A stretch of DNA of 64,000 nucleotides from BOG-908 sp965198825 (GCA_965198825.1 CBDAQB010000001.1:372001-436000); one strand, 5' to 3'; positions 26,215 through 36,084 are shown, numbered from the stretch's first letter. The notes: generated from the letters alone by a model not told the origin. Numbers and translations: made by a program.

Positions 26215-27198
26215 CTAGAACCCGATTGCGCTTTTGAGTCTCGCCGCCCACGAGCCAGCCGTTCGACGAAGCGGTCCGTCTTGGGCGGCACGGCGTTCGA
26301 GCCCGCTCGGCGTAAGCTGGAAGCCGAGACTCTCCAGCAGGCTGGTAATGCGGCCGCTGCCCAAGATCGCTTCGCATTCGCCGGAGGGCAACTCGGATCG
26401 CCAGCGCTCGTCTACGAAGCTGCGCCCAAAGCCGGCTTTGTAAAAAAGATCGTCGCCGGTCGAGAAGTGTGCTGGCGGGGAGCTAAAGTTCTGATGCCTG
26501 ATGATAGAGCTGCTGGCGCCATTCGCTGCATAGCCATGATGGTCGACCTCCCAGTATCGCAGAACGCTTGAGGAAAAGGACGACCCAAAAAACTCGAAAA
26601 TGGCAGGAAGCTCCAACTCTGGATCAGCCGCTACGATATCGTAAGCCACGGTGATCGTCTGGATTTTCCGGGCAGCGGTGAATTGCCTAATTTCATTGTT
26701 CTCGGTCCACCAATCATCCATGCAGCGGTCGAGATCGAAAGGCTCCCTGCGACGCAATGATGCCCACCGGCTCCTCGGATCCTTGACGAGATGCACGACC
26801 TTGAGGTCGCGATCAGGTCTGCCGATGAAGTGGCTGGTAAATTCGATTCGCTTTGAGTTGTCTACGATGATGCGCTTGCGGTTTCGTTCTGAAATGGTCG
26901 AGAACGCTGATGTCGGATCGGCGTGTTCGATGCCGCCAAGCAGGACGCAGTCTTGCAAACCTCTGGACGCACAGATCGTGCATGGAACGCGATCCTGTGC
27001 GTCCCACGCCCTGTAGAGTTCACCCACGAAGGCGGTCTCACCACCGCTTCCCAGCACATAGCCAAGCCATGTGGAGCCACTGTGGGGCGATGAATGTATG
27101 AAAACGTCTACGGGGCGCAAATTTTGAACTTCGGTGAGGCCGAGAGGCCCTGAAAGAGGGAATCGACAGATGATACGAGCGAATGTGGACACAAACAA
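26215..27198 (-). CDS. Sulfotransferase family protein
   Basis: 327 residues. The PAPS-binding 5'-phosphosulfate loop is seen at 37-45 (SPHSGSTWL) and the 3'-phosphate element at about 133-148 (KVVHLVKDPRSRWASL), both typical of the sulfotransferase fold. No signal peptide or membrane anchor, so it is probably cytosolic. The acceptor is unknown; bacterial members sulfate lipids, glycans or small molecules. It contains a CTIC pair near 73-76 and further cysteines. No PAPS synthesis gene is nearby. It converges with the receiver gene. Confidence 0.78.
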   Translation of the reverse strand: MFVSTFARIICRFPLSGPLGLTEVQNLRPVDVFIHSSPHSGSTWLGYVLGSGGETAFVGELYRAWDAQDRVPCTICASRGLQDCVLLGGIEHADPTSAFSTISERNRKRIIVDNSKRIEFTSHFIGRPDRDLKVVHLVKDPRSRWASLRRREPFDLDRCMDDWWTENNEIRQFTAARKIQTITVAYDIVAADPELELPAIFEFFGSSFSSSVLRYWEVDHHGYAANGASSSIIRHQNFSSPPAHFSTGDDLFYKAGFGRSFVDERWRSELPSGECEAILGSGRITSLLESLGFQLTPSGLERRAAQDGPLRRTAGSWAARLKSAIGF

Positions 27199-27637
27199 CC
27201 GGATAGCGTTTGGGCCGGGCGCGGACCGTCTTTGATGGCGTAGAAGGAGGGAACGACAAACTCAGCTAGCTGATCCTTATTCTACGTCTGGCCTCTTTTC
27301 GGCAATCCCGGGTGATAGAGGCGTTGCCGCTGCCAAGGCCACGAGCTTTTCCTCCGTTGGCGCATCTCTCACCACGATCAGATGATTTCCGGTCTTCACC
27401 CGCAGTCGCTCCGATGCAGATCGTCCGCTTCTAGCCAATTTAAGTCCGAAAACCGCTCCTCAGCTTCTCGCCGATCCAAGCAGGCGATGGCGCGTGTTCC
27501 GCTCATATCCGGGGACGAGAGTGATATGGCGCTTCGGTCCGCAGGTAATACCAAAAGTCCGCTTAGCTATTCACAAAAGTCCGCTTACTTATGCAACCGT
27601 TCCATGTGGTTTAACTAGGCACGCCAGTCAGGACAAA
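27199..27637. other. 440-base intergenic region
   Basis: It lies between the start of the sulfotransferase gene and the stop of the LysR gene. No credible frame is present. A near-direct repeat is visible at about 27555-27585 (CAAAAGTCCGCTTA, then again CAAAAGTCCGCTTA after a short spacer). Confidence 0.4.
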
Positions 27638-28528
27638 TCATCCACGTGCTTGGGCGCAAAGCCATTCAACAAAGCCGCCCAGTAGGTTCGCGGCATCGAC
27701 GTGGCGCGGGATGATGGCGACATACCCGGTGCGTGGAACACAGATGTCTGGCAGCGGCGTCATCAGTCTTCCGCTGGTAATATCACTCTCCAGCATCGGC
27801 AATGGCCCTATGCCTATGCCAAGCCCGTCTTCTACCGCCTGTCGCGTGACGAAGAAGTGGTCGAATATCTGCCGGGGGTGTCCGGTCATATGCTGAAGCC
27901 CTGCCGCCTCCAGCCAGTCTGCCCAGTCGCCGCCGCGCGTTTCGCTCGCGAGCAGCGTATGTCCCTCGATGTCGGCCGGCGTTTCGATGGGCCGACGCGC
28001 GAACAGTTCCGGGCTCATGATCAAGGTATCGACGTCATCGAGCACTGGGACGAGGCGATGCTGCGGCCATCCCTCAGCCCTGGCCACCCCGCGCCTGATC
28101 GCAACATCGACCCCGCCTCTTAACTCCTCAAGCACGGTCGAAACCGTCGTGACCACGACTTCGACGTGCGGATTTGCAGCGTGGTAGCGAGGCAGGCGTG
28201 GGATGAGCCATCGCATGGCAAAACTGGTCGGGGCGCTGACACGCAGGATGCGTCGGGCGCCGGGCCGGCCGCATGCGGCGGCCGCAACCGCGAGCCGGTC
28301 AAATGAAAGGCCCACTTCTGCCGCGAAAACGCTGGCCATTGGCGTTGCGGCCATGCGCCTGCCATCGCGCGTAAATAGCCGCTGCCCAAGCCAGGCTTCG
28401 AGGGCCGCGATCTGACGACTTACTGCGCCATGGGTCACGCCGAGTTCTGCTGCCGCCTCTGCGTAACTCTCCGTCCGCGCCGCTACCTCGAACACGCGCA
28501 AGGCATTCAGTGGTGGCAGGCGGCGCAT
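27638..28528 (-). CDS. LysR-family regulator (GcvA-like)
   Basis: 296 residues. The N-terminal winged helix-turn-helix is typical (LPPLNALRVFEVAARTES, then AAAELGVTHGAVSRQIAALE), followed by a substrate-binding domain from about 90. It belongs to the GcvA-like branch by its PPLNALR start. It is transcribed away from the MFS gene at 28602 with a 73-base gap that contains a perfect T-N11-A palindrome (28555-28571), so it probably controls the MFS gene and itself. The effector is unknown. Confidence 0.88.
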   Translation of the reverse strand: MRRLPPLNALRVFEVAARTESYAEAAAELGVTHGAVSRQIAALEAWLGQRLFTRDGRRMAATPMASVFAAEVGLSFDRLAVAAAACGRPGARRILRVSAPTSFAMRWLIPRLPRYHAANPHVEVVVTTVSTVLEELRGGVDVAIRRGVARAEGWPQHRLVPVLDDVDTLIMSPELFARRPIETPADIEGHTLLASETRGGDWADWLEAAGLQHMTGHPRQIFDHFFVTRQAVEDGLGIGIGPLPMLESDITSGRLMTPLPDICVPRTGYVAIIPRHVDAANLLGGFVEWLCAQARG

Positions 28529-28554
28529 CGGACCCGTGACAAAAGCTGACGCAT

Positions 28555-28571
28555 ATGGTGAGCAACCATAG
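28555..28571. promoter_or_regulatory. Likely LysR operator (T-N11-A palindrome)
   Basis: TATGGT-GAGCA-ACCATA is a perfect 6-5-6 inverted repeat and contains the T-N11-A spacing of LysR-type sites. It lies between the divergent LysR (start 28528) and MFS (start 28602) genes. Confidence 0.6.
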
Positions 28572-28601
28572 GCTAGTCAGCTAAATCTCACAAGAATATC
28601 G

Positions 28602-29849
28602 ATGGTCGACTTCGGAGAGATTGGCTTGTCCCTCGCGCGCACAGCAGACCTTCTTATCGTTCGCCAAGACCCACAGCTGTCGCTGAAGCGGCGCAACCTT
28701 GCCGGGGCGTGCCTCGCCCACGTGCTGCACGACGGCTACACGGATCAGCTCTACGCGCTTCTCCCTGTCTGGCAGTCGCAGTTCGGCCTGTCCTATGCCG
28801 GCCTCGCCATGGTTCGCGCACTCTACTACGGCACGATGGGCGGCCTGCAGGTGCCCGGCGACAAGGCAGTCGCCCGGATTGGTTCACGCGCCGCATTGGC
28901 GTTGGCAACCTTTGTGGCGGCGTCAGGCTACCTGCTGATGTCGCTCCCTTTCGGTTTCATAGGGCTGTGCGCAGGGCTGGTGGTGGCGGGCATCGGATCG
29001 AGTATCCAGCACCCGCGCGCCTCCTTGCTGGTGACGCACACCTACGGTGCCGCCTCACGCGGCCCGCTCGGCATCTATAATTTCGCAGGCGACCTGGGAA
29101 AGGCGATCTTCCCAGCCGTCGTCGCATTGCTGTTGCCGGTGATCGCCTGGCGGCCGGTGGTCGGCATGATGGCCGGTATAGGGATGGCGGTGGCCGCCGC
29201 GTTGCTGGCCTTGCTGCCCAAGCAGCCTCTCATCGCGGCTGCCGAGCCGAAAACCGTCACGCGAAGCCATAGCCGCGGCGGCTTCTGGCTGCTCTTGACG
29301 ATAGGAGCGCTCGATACCGCGACGCGAATGGGCTACCTGCTGTTCCTGCCATTCCTCCTCCACACGCGCGGCGCCGCGGGCGGGGAGACAGGTCTTGGCC
29401 TGGCCCTCCTGTTTATCGGCGGGGCTCTCGGCAAGGCCGCCTGCGGCTGGCTAGGCCAGCATCTGAGCGTGGTGTGGAGCGTGGTCGTCACCGAAGCCGC
29501 CACAGCGCTGCTGATGGCCGCAACCCTGCTGCTGCCACTCGTACCGATGCTCCTGGTCCTGCCTCTGCTCGGCATCGTTCTCAACGGCACGTCGTCTGTG
29601 CTGTATGGCACCGTGCCCGATCTGGCGCCGAAGGGTGACACCGGCCGCGGCTTCGCCCTGTTCTACACGGGCGTCATCGGCGCCGGCGGACTGGCGCCGG
29701 TTGCCTACGGTCTGATCGCCGATCACACGAGCCGCACCGCCGGCATCCTGGCTGCCGCCCTGACGGCCGCGATCATCATTCCGCTGGTTCTGGCGCTTAG
29801 GCCGCATCTTGGCAGCCCAAACATCAAAACTTACGAGGAGACTAGCTGA
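28602..29849 (+). CDS. MFS transporter, fosmidomycin-resistance (Fsr)-like
   Basis: 415 residues with about 12 hydrophobic segments, so an inner-membrane major facilitator. The early signature LAHVLHDGYTDQLYALLPV resembles the first helix of the Fsr family (drug or metabolite efflux). A longer cytosolic loop is seen near the middle (about 205-225). The start at 28602 has only a weak ribosome site, and the hydrophobic part starts about 35 residues in, so a later start is possible. The broken SDR gene begins directly at the base after its TGA, and the LysR regulator is divergent, so LysR, MFS and SDR likely formed one unit. Confidence 0.82.
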   Translation: MVDFGEIGLSLARTADLLIVRQDPQLSLKRRNLAGACLAHVLHDGYTDQLYALLPVWQSQFGLSYAGLAMVRALYYGTMGGLQVPGDKAVARIGSRAALALATFVAASGYLLMSLPFGFIGLCAGLVVAGIGSSIQHPRASLLVTHTYGAASRGPLGIYNFAGDLGKAIFPAVVALLLPVIAWRPVVGMMAGIGMAVAAALLALLPKQPLIAAAEPKTVTRSHSRGGFWLLLTIGALDTATRMGYLLFLPFLLHTRGAAGGETGLGLALLFIGGALGKAACGWLGQHLSVVWSVVVTEAATALLMAATLLLPLVPMLLVLPLLGIVLNGTSSVLYGTVPDLAPKGDTGRGFALFYTGVIGAGGLAPVAYGLIADHTSRTAGILAAALTAAIIIPLVLALRPHLGSPNIKTYEETS

Positions 29850-30330
29850 ATGAATACCGTTGTGCGGGCGCCGGTCATTCTCATCACTGGCGGAAGCCGT
29901 GGGTTGGTGCTGCGACTGCGCGGCTCGCTGCGGCACAGGGCTACGACGTTGCGATCAGTTTCGTCTCCAACGAGGCCGCTGCCCTTGCGGTCGTGGCCGA
30001 TATAGAGGCCGCCGGACGGCGGGCTTTGTCCGTGCGGGCAGATAGCGCGGAGCCCGACCAGGTCGAGGCACTGTTTGTGGCCATTGACCGAGCATTTGGC
30101 CGACTAGATGTGCTGGTCAACAACGCCGCGATGCTGGCTCAACAATCCAGTCTCGAAAATCTTGAGTTCGCGCGCATGCAGCGCATGTTCGCGGTCAATG
30201 CGATCGGCCCAATTTTGTGCGCACAGCAAGCAGTGCAACGTATGTCTTACCGACACAATGGCAGAGGCGGAGCGGTGATCAACGTCTCATCCGCGTCGGC
30301 GCGGCTCGGCAGCCCTAATGAATATGTCAT
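29850..30330 (+). pseudogene. SDR oxidoreductase, frameshifted and 3'-truncated
   Basis: The ATG follows the MFS stop directly. The reading starts VILITGGSRGL, then the frame breaks near 29905 (bases missing after GGGTTG). It continues in another frame as AAAQGYDVAISFVSNEAA, an LDVLVNNAAMLAQQ segment and VINVSSASARLGSPNEYV. Just after the NEYV position, where the catalytic Tyr-x3-Lys should come, the sequence changes to an unrelated tail. So the NAD(P)-binding half is present but the catalytic part is lost. The tail from about 30330 to 30415 may come from a lost mobile element. Confidence 0.78.
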
Positions 30331-30474
30331 CATTGCCGCCAGGCGCCAGGCTGAGCAAAGACGACGATACGAACTGACGCACCCTGACCAGGTGATCCAC
30401 CGCGAATGGAGTTGAGCGCAGGGCCAACCAGGAGACGATGAGCACCATGGCTTGGCGAGGATGAGACCTGAAGC

Positions 30475-30936
30475 CTATTCTTTTTTCTGGTGAGGGAACA
30501 CCCATTCAGGAGGCGCAAGAAGGGTCCGGATCATCATCGCCAATGCACCTTCATTCACAAGTTCCGCTGCCTTATCTCTCGGAAACCACGCCCGCCTTCG
30601 TTCCTTCTGCTCGCGCCAAGTCGGCGCTTCGTGTGTGACGAGCATAAGAAAGACGATACATTCGCACAAACGCTCCTCGCCCGGGTTCACGGTCTTGGCG
30701 TAATGATATGAGCCGATGGGTTTTTGGCCCATGATGCCCTTGATCCCGCCTTCTTGATGGGCTTCCGTCATAGCAACCAGGCGAGGCTTACGGCCGACCA
30801 TCGGCCAGCCTTTCGGAATGACCCAGCGACCGGCGCCGCGCGAGGTGAGAAGCATGACCTCAGTCTCGCCGCTCGCACCAATTCTGTAGGGTAGCGCGCC
30901 GAATTGAACAGCGCCGGAGCGGTCGGACTTTACCAT
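30475..30936 (-). CDS. NUDIX hydrolase, degenerate Nudix box
   Basis: 153 residues with a Nudix fold of the short DIPP/NudF-like kind (QFGALPYRI, RWVIPKGWPMVGRKP, PTWREQKERRRAWFP). The Nudix box should read REUxEExGU but here reads TEAHQEGGI. The leading Arg is Thr and the first of the paired Glu residues is Gln, while the other two Glu are kept. Activity may be reduced or the metal site altered. Substrates in this branch include diphosphoinositol and dinucleotide polyphosphates, but nothing specific can be inferred. The ATG is at 30936; the gene stands alone. Confidence 0.75.
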   Translation of the reverse strand: MVKSDRSGAVQFGALPYRIGASGETEVMLLTSRGAGRWVIPKGWPMVGRKPRLVAMTEAHQEGGIKGIMGQKPIGSYHYAKTVNPGEERLCECIVFLMLVTHEAPTWREQKERRRAWFPRDKAAELVNEGALAMMIRTLLAPPEWVFPHQKKE

Positions 30937-31063
30937 TGTCTCTCGTCGTCAAACGGCCGCTGCGGGGCTTTAAGGAAAGCGACCCCGGTCGTAGCACTGA
31001 CAGAGTGCTCATGATATCCCAGCCTGCTTGTTGCACCTTGTGGCCAAGCGGACCTGAACACGT

Positions 31064-31842
31064 ATGCCGACGCTGTTGAATATGACGGGACAGAGCCTCC
31101 TGCAGCTCGAGGAGTTGCTTCTAGCCTTCCTGCTCTCGGCTCTCGTAGGGCTTGAGCGCGAAATCCGGCAGAAAAGCGCCGGCCTGCGCACCTACACCTT
31201 GGTGGGCGTATCGGCGGCGCTGTTCATGCTCGTATCGAAATACGGCTTCACGGATGTCCTCGTCACAGGACGCGTCGTTCTAGATTTTTTCGGGTCGCAG
31301 CACAGGTGGTTTCAGGGATCGGGTTCATCGGCGGCGGTGTCATCTTCATGCGGCGCGACGTCGTTCGTGGCCTCACCACTGCCGCTTCGGTGTGGTTGAC
31401 GGCAGGATTGGGGATGGCGTGTGGGGCGGGCCTGCCAGTGCTCGCGGTGACCACAACCGTCATCCACTTCGTTGTCATGATCATCTTTCCGCGCCTCCTT
31501 GTCCATTTGCCGCGTGCGAGACGCTCCTCTACTCGCATTCGCATCTCATACCAGGATGGGCGCGGATTGTTACGCGACGTCCTTACTGCCTGCACGCAAC
31601 TTCGCTTTGCGATCGACCATGTTGACGTTGACCGCGGGAGAACTGATGAGGCGAACTTAGATGAAGCTCAGGACCTCGCAGACCTCGACGAAATTGAAAC
31701 TGAAAGGCCAAGAAGAGGCTTGGTCTCGATGAGCATGCAGGTCAAAGGTAAACGGCCTGTTTCGCATCTCATTGCGAGACTAAGTGACATAGATGGCGTG
31801 TTGCATGTTAAAAGTTTGTCGGAGGAACCAGAATTAGAGTAA
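31064..31842 (+). pseudogene. MgtC/SapB family membrane protein, frameshifted
   Basis: The first part (LEELLLAFLLSALVGLEREI, then GLRTYTLVGVSAALF) and the second part (VVSGIGFIGGGVIF, RGLTTAASVWLTAGLGMACG) are the two halves of an MgtC protein with its C-terminal ACT-like domain (ISYQDGRGLLRDVL to the end). They lie in different frames. The break is at a six-T run (31285-31290) just before CGGGTC; one more T would join them. Intact MgtC is an inner-membrane protein linked to magnesium limitation and control of F1F0 ATPase. Real decay or a homopolymer read error cannot be told apart here. Confidence 0.78.
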
Positions 31843-33505
31843 CGAGTGTGACTCCTTAGCTCGTCCGTTGTGTGGGTGATGTTTTGCAGCATCAGTCTGA
31901 CAAGTTGCGCGTGGAGGCTCTTCCGCATTAAGCACGGCTCGACGGCGCTCACCAAGCTTCTTCCCTTGTGGCGAAGCTTCCTTATTCGTTAAGGCAGGCA
32001 CTGGCTGGTGCAAATGTCAGTGTATTTCCGCACTCTATGGAAGCTGACAGTTCATCCGGCGCCGGCCCGCGGCTTACCCGCGCGTATGGAAATTCTATGT
32101 TAGAGTGATGTAGCCGCACGGTGGCGTTAACGTGCGCCAATTTTGCTTGCAGGGCGCCGAGGCGATCATGGCCGACAGCGATATATCGCCGGCAATGTCC
32201 GCTCGCTTACGGATCAAGCTGTTAACGAGATATTTAATTCCCGTCCCTAAGGTCTAGGGCGGCACTCGCCATCTTCCTCGCAAAGTTCGGTGGCGGGTGC
32301 TACCTAATACCGGGTTTCTAAAAAAACTGCTGGCGACTCTGCCCATAGGCTGGATACGTCCGGTGCCCTCGTTGACCCCAAACGCGTTCCTGCCGCTAAG
32401 GTCGCCGCCTTGCTCGGTGAGGCGATACGGAAATTGTCGGGCGGCCTTGAGTTTGTGGCGTGCGCCACGGGTATACAACTCGCCACGGCGCTGGAGCAGG
32501 CGGGCTCTGGCGTTGTCCGCCCTTTACTCCGTCTCGCCAATCGACGCTCTGACACGCGGCGCTATTCCACCGCACGTAATTCTTCATGGTCATTTTACGT
32601 ATGCTGAGTATGAACAACACTGTGCGCCATAACACTGATGAGCCTGTTTCGGCCGTCGCTCCCGTCGCTGCAGTCGTTCCGATCCAACTGCATTTTCGGA
32701 GCGTGGGAGCACGACTGGCGTTCGCTCGTGTCCGCACATTCTACCAAAGAGGGTTACGTGCAATCAGGGATCAGAAGGCTAGTCGGCAGGCCTCGGTTCG
32801 CGTTAAGTCGCTGAGCGGCCTCTAGGGTCCAAGGCTCCATTGACTTGCGAGCAACGCCATGGGCCTGCCAGGCGTCACGTAGCGCCGGCTGTGGTGCTGC
32901 TCAGTGGTGAAGCCAGGGTGCGGCGTCAGTGTCATCGTCTCGCTGGGCATTGTGTGATCGCTGCGCGGCGTCACGCTCATCGCGTTGTCGTCGTGCGCTG
33001 CGTGTTCGTTTCGTGCGTCGTGCTCGCCGAGACCCTAACCGGCATTACTCAGGATTGACTTCGAAGTTGCCGGTAAACCGTTAGATCGTATCACGGCAAT
33101 CGACTCACTGCGCGCGGATGCCTCGCAGGATTTTCGCTACGGCCGCCACGACACCCCACCCCCTGTCCAAACCAGAAGATACGGCGACCTGCCCCCGTAG
33201 AAAGGCTAACGGGTTCTCCCCCCCTCCCCGACCGAACAAAAGCCAACCGCCGTAGAAGCTACTTAGCTAGGGCTTTCACGGCTTTGTTCTTGCGAGACGC
33301 GCATCGCTGCGGATTGTCCATGGGCTACAAGACAGCCTCACAAAAGGCATAGTTGTGCATCGGCATTGAAAATTGACTCCTCATCCATGCCTGGCAAGCA
33401 GCACGCTGGTTAAGTTGGCCTTGCCCTATGCCACGGGTCAGACGAGTTCTGGGCGTCCGAAGGGGTCATTACTGGGCGCCGATGGGGGTCAAAGTTGGAT
33501 GCTGA
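31843..33505. other. 1.66-kb region without a recognisable gene
   Basis: Several short frames compete and none is convincing. A plus-strand frame at 32308-32600 (YRVSKKTAGDSAHRLDTSG, then AAKVAALLGEAIRKL) has protein-like composition but no start codon. Another at 32601-32825 (MLSMNNTVRHNTDE) is basic and low in complexity. Probably decayed accessory DNA. Confidence 0.35.
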
Positions 33506-34320
33506 TTGACATACCAGGTCGATGTGACGACCGGCTCGGAGCAGTATGTCACGGCCTACCCGACACCCGACGAACTCTGGAACGCCGTCTTTGCGGAGCA
33601 GAATGTCTCGCGTGACCGCTTTTCCGCCATCCCGTTTGAGGACAAAAGCGGCCAACGCGCGATACTACCAGGACACTGCCGTTAGGAGGGTGCTGGAGGC
33701 GATCGCAGCAGGGCAAAGCCGTATCCTGCTGACCTTGACGACCGGCACCGGCAAGACCTTCATCGCCTTTCAGCTTGCCTGGAAGCTGTTCCAGAGCCGC
33801 TGGAACCTGACCGACTGGAAGGGTGATGGGGAGCCGACACGCCGGCCGCGCGTGCTGTTCCTGGCCGACCGCAACATCCTTGCCGACCAAGCCTACAACT
33901 CCTTCTCGGCTTTTCTCGAGGATGCGCTCGTGCGCATTGAATCCAGAGATCATCCGCAAAAAAGGTCGCGTGCCTAAAAACGGCGATGTCTTCTTCACGA
34001 TTTTCCAGACCTTCATGTCCGGAAGGGACGCCGCTGGTCAGCCCGCTCCAAGCTTTGGCGACTATCCGCCGGACTTCTTCGATCTCATCGTCATCGATGA
34101 GTGTCATTGTGGAGGCGCCAATGACGAAGGAAACTGGCTATCCATCCTGAACTACTTTTCGCCAGCTGTGCAACTTGGCCTGACGGCAACACCCCAGCGT
34201 AAGGGGAACGTCGATACCTACGCCTATTTCGGCGAGCCGGTTTACACCTATTCCTTGACGGACGGGATCAACGACGGCTTCCTGACACCGTTCAAGGTCA
34301 AGCAGATCACCACCACGCTT
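33506..34320 (+). pseudogene. Type I restriction enzyme HsdR fragment, frameshifted, truncated at both ends
   Basis: The conceptual reading is YQVDVTTGSEQYVTAYP, DELWNAVFAEQNVSRDRF, then YYQDTAVRRVLEAIAAG, Walker A LTTGTGKTFIAFQ, a LFLADRNILADQAYNSFSAF motif, the DECHCGGA Walker B, LGLTATPQRK and a FLTPFKVKQITTTL end. This is the front of the SF2 helicase motor of HsdR. Frame changes are needed near 33655 and near 33938 (one extra base after CGCATT). The nuclease N-terminus and the second half of the motor are missing, and no hsdM or hsdS is present, so it cannot restrict DNA. The 3' break lies about 30 bases before a perfect inverted repeat. Confidence 0.82.
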
Positions 34321-34351
34321 GGGCATCTACCATGTCCCTCTCCTACCAGAG

Positions 34352-34389
34352 ATATCCCGCATGATAAAGGACGTTATCATGCGGGATAT
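34352..34389. repeat. Perfect 16-bp inverted repeat, 6-base loop
   Basis: ATATCCCGCATGATAA (34352-34367), AGGACG, then TTATCATGCGGGATAT (34374-34389). The arms match perfectly. It stands just after the end of the hsdR fragment. Possible explanations are a recombination or transposon end, or a binding site; there is no T-run for a terminator. Confidence 0.75.
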
Positions 34390-34721
34390 GTCGCGGCGGC
34401 GGACTCGGCATTTCCTTATACTCTCCTGCTGTGAGTTCCAGGCTGCGCGCAGTGCTGCCTGCCGCCATCGACAGGGATGCGGCAGATCTTCTCCCAAGCA
34501 TGCTCCTTCTATAATTGAGCAGCCACTGGCGAACAGCCGTCGTCGCACCGTCGGCCTCATGCTTGTCGCGCGCGATGCCGTTGCCGCCGATGAGCAGGGG
34601 ACGGTCACGCGGCCGCACGTGAGGCGGTTGACGCAGCGCAGAACGGGTTCGGGCGGTCTGGGATTGTGGCGGCGCCGGCGGCGGTCAAGAAGCAACGCCC
34701 GGGCAGACCGTATGTAGCGCG
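34390..34721. other. 330-base region after the inverted repeat
   Basis: Overlapping frames exist on both strands but none has family features; the DNA lies between the hsdR junction and the stop of the repeat protein gene. Probably part of the inserted or deleted segment. Confidence 0.3.
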
Positions 34722-35543
34722 CTACTTTGGCTCGAGCGGATCAGTGGCTTCGGGCTTGTGATCCGGGAATTCTCTTTGATGTTTTTCAGCGTCGGCTTGC
34801 GCCTCTTCCAATGTGCACTCGGGATCGCCGCTGACGCCGCACGTCGGGCATTTGAACCGGTAGAGGCGGGTGTCGCATTCGAGCTCGGCAGCCATGGAAA
34901 TGACGAACCCGACCACACCGCTCCCCAATTTGAGAACATGGACGATCTTGTGGGCGGCGAAGTGCCAGAACACCATCGCAAAACCCTCCTTTGCGACCTC
35001 CTCGGCCGCCTCGTCGAATTCGACGGCTTTCAACGTAGCAAAGCCGGCTTCATAGCCGGCGTTGTAGGCCTCCAGGGCTGCACCATCCCTGGGCGCGCCA
35101 CCCTTGGGCTCGTACGCGGCCCCATCCTTGTATCCTGCCTTATAGTCCGCGGTATCAGTTTCGGCCCCGGCCGACTTGTCCCGTTGTCCCGCCTGATAGC
35201 CCTCGGTGTAGGCGGCAAGCGCCGCGCCGTCGCGCGGTATGCCGTTTTGTTCCTTGCCGCCCGTCCCATCCTGGTAGCCAGCCTTGTAGTCCGCGGAACC
35301 GGGGTCGGCGGCGGGGTCGCATTGGGTACTTGGGTCTGCCGAACTGCCGGGCGCTGCGGTCGGAGCGGCATCGAATGATGGAGGCGGTGCCGCCACAGGG
35401 CTGCCGCTAGCCGGTTGAGCGCCGTCGGCGTTGTCCACTTGTGTCGGCCCTGTTGGCGTGGACGCCACGGCATGCGCTTCGGGATCAGTGTCGAAAGTGT
35501 CCTTCACCCAGGTGTTTATGTCCTGTGCGTCGACGTTCATCAT
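34722..35543 (-). CDS. Unknown protein with two DYKAGYxDG repeats and a CPTCG site
   Basis: 273 residues from the ATG at 35543 (CAGGGA lies five bases before it); a second ATG follows directly. Residues 1-30 carry an acidic motif (INTWVKDTFDTDPEAHAV), then a Pro/Ala linker (30-82). Two repeats of about 40 residues follow (84-123 and 132-172), each DYKAGYxDG ... PRDGAALxAYxxGYxAG. Next is a helical and partly hydrophobic segment (about 185-220) and a cysteine group C223, C232, C235, C243 (ECD, KCPTCG, ECT) that could bind zinc. No signal peptide. I do not recognise the family. It stands alone. Confidence 0.6.
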   Translation of the reverse strand: MMNVDAQDINTWVKDTFDTDPEAHAVASTPTGPTQVDNADGAQPASGSPVAAPPPSFDAAPTAAPGSSADPSTQCDPAADPGSADYKAGYQDGTGGKEQNGIPRDGAALAAYTEGYQAGQRDKSAGAETDTADYKAGYKDGAAYEPKGGAPRDGAALEAYNAGYEAGFATLKAVEFDEAAEEVAKEGFAMVFWHFAAHKIVHVLKLGSGVVGFVISMAAELECDTRLYRFKCPTCGVSGDPECTLEEAQADAEKHQREFPDHKPEATDPLEPK

Positions 35544-35676
35544 TGCGTTCCCTGAGAAAGTGGTTCGTAGGTCTGACACCCGTGATCCGGGGCGCGTGCA
35601 AATCAAGCTTCGTCCGAAAGACTTAGCGCCGAGAGGCGAGCGCGCACGTTAATGGTTCTAAAAACTTGTGAATCAC

Positions 35677-35797
35677 CAAGATCGGCTTCTCAAGCGTCAG
35701 GTCAGAAACCGCACGCCTCAACCGGCTGTTCTCTTGCTCAAGCACCTGCAGACGTTGACCTGGTCAAGCTTCAGCCCGCCATACTCGGCGTGCCATC
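35677..35797 (-). mobile_element. Remnant of IS3-family orfA, second copy
   Basis: About 120 bases closely match 22196-22320 of the IS3 element in the same orientation (shared runs include CCGCACGCCTCAACCGGCTG). Only the end of orfA is present, with small indels. It marks an old insertion or recombination site. Confidence 0.75.
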
Positions 35798-36084
35798 AAG
35801 GATGTTGGCAAACTACGGACGCCTTGCTTTTGTGAGTAGATTTAGCTTGCTATCCCCCGTTTTCAGACCGAACGTCCGGCAATGGGATGACGGATTGGCT
35901 GATCCATTTGGTGACAGGTGCTACATAAGACCGTCAAACTCCTGACTGTAGGGTGTGCAAATGCTAGTATCAGACTGACAAGGCAGCTGATGCAGGCAGC
36001 CATCTTGCGCTGTATGTTTTTTCCTAATTACGCGGATCGAATGCTGTATGCCGGTGCCCGAGCAACCTCCCTAGCGGCACCCTG
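35798..36084. other. Region between the IS3 remnant and the CsoR-like gene
   Basis: No frame with support and no terminator identified for the leftward repressor gene. Confidence 0.3.

Noticed and set aside
27555..27585. Direct repeat CAAAAGTCCGCTTA as an attachment site
   Set aside because: Copies are almost adjacent and no integrase or element lies between or beside them.
30416..30474. Mobile-element end after the broken SDR
   Set aside because: The tail after the SDR break looks foreign, but no inverted repeat or transposase sequence could be recognised.
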